Assembly (NCBI GenBank): GCA_015234045.1
Contig: JADFWU010000014.1
Location: 6,208-70,207 of the forward strand
Source: Magnetococcales bacterium
GTDB taxonomy: Bacteria; Pseudomonadota; Magnetococcia; Magnetococcales; JADFWU01
Length of the DNA: 64,000 bases
Direction of reading: 5' to 3'
Positions 63,526 through 64,000 of this stretch are shown one piece after another. A model generated the notes under the pieces. That model saw only the letters and a program-made list of their open reading frames with translations, ran no database searches and was not told the DNA's origin. A program made the translations under genes and the position numbers. Each line of letters opens with the position of its first letter. Position 1 is the stretch's first letter.

Positions 63526-64000
63526 AGTGATTTGATCCGCATTAGGTTCATTTGTAGTGTTCTCTGGCAATAGTTGTCTATATTGCCGCGTTAAAATTTA
63601 AGCTGGTAGTATAGTTGGTTTGTTGTGTAAAGAACACGTAAAAACACCAATACCGAGTACAGTAAGTTGTTGATAGTTGTGTTGTAGTTTTAGTTAAGCT
63701 GTTTTTTGTTGTTTTATTTGTGGTGAGATAGAAAAGTTGTTGGGAATTCTAACTGTGCAGAATAAAGCGATAAAATTATAGGTGGTTATTTATAAGGTTT
63801 TTTTAGGTCGTGTTGATTTGTTGTCTGGAGGAGATGGAAAGGGCAGTAAAAAAATCATCCTAATTGCGCAGGATTAGGAGTTACGCAGTTGCTGGTTGAA
63901 ACAGAGATGGAGGTGGCTAAGGACCACGGAAAAAATTAATCATCCCAGTCGCGCAGGATATTGATTCGTCCGCAAGGCACAGAAAGGGGCGCGTGCTTAT
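63526..64000. other. AT-rich region upstream of the giant RCC1 gene
   Basis: 475 bases, no credible gene. Rich in GTTGTT and TTTTAG-like tracts. It must hold the promoter of the RCC1 gene on the minus strand; no clear boxes seen. Its last 150 bases hold the repeat listed next. Confidence 0.5.
63853..63959. repeat. Direct repeat pair around a TTACGCAGTTG repeat end
   Basis: AATCATCC-TAATTGCGCAGGAT (63853-63874) recurs as AATCATCC-CAGTCGCGCAGGAT (63938-63959). The first copy continues into a perfect stem TCCTAAT / ATTAGGA, and between them lies TTACGCAGTTG followed by CTGGTTGAAACAG, related to 33443-33470 and to the ends of the insert at 53100-53392. Confidence 0.5.

Overview
The window reads as a chromosomal stretch of a free-living, flagellated, probably autotrophic Gram-negative bacterium. 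Best guess is an alphaproteobacterium near the Magnetococcales (magnetotactic cocci). The hints are several short flagellins without outer domains, dapA close to smpB, many c-type cytochromes and a large DabA-type inorganic-carbon cluster. No magnetosome, rRNA or tRNA gene is present, so this placement is inference. Genes are dense, both strands are used, and no IS element, prophage or CRISPR array was found.

Layout. 0-8.2 kb: galU, a small cytochrome c, an isolated trpBA pair with an unusual TrpA, a fused TRAP permease and a haem-binding chemoreceptor. 8.5-18 kb (minus strand): five genes in one run encoding DabA, a DabB-like NuoL homologue and three further complex I/Mrp antiporter-like subunits, probably an enlarged energy-coupled bicarbonate/CO2 uptake system. 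18.3-24.5 kb: a dual-VWA lipoprotein, comF-grx-nitrilase, and a membrane-anchored coiled-coil protein built of 54-bp repeats. 24.6-28.3 kb (minus): an overlapping operon of a Bax-inhibitor-like protein, a signal-less YkuD enzyme, an AI-2E family exporter and rsmB. 28.7-33.4 kb: a TetR-like regulator, dapA, two cytochrome c genes, smpB and ispH. 33.7-39.4 kb: three tandem flagellins and a hybrid histidine kinase. 39.5-46.4 kb: a giant secreted protein with two seven-bladed propellers, then two small orphan genes. 46.5-50.2 kb: flhB-fliR-fliQ facing a coiled-coil/recX pair behind a near-consensus sigma-54 promoter. 50.4-56 kb: alaS, a remarkable palindrome-rich non-coding island, and an OprC-like copper TonB receptor. 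56.2-63.5 kb: a 2448-residue secreted protein with four RCC1 propellers separated by calcium-binding-type repeats.

The most unusual items are the enlarged DAB operon, the 53.1-53.85 kb island of short palindromes with three-base loops, a three-copy hairpin element whose stems show compensatory changes (one copy apparently split by the palindrome island), and the two giant multi-propeller proteins. All family assignments are by eye from motifs; no search was run.
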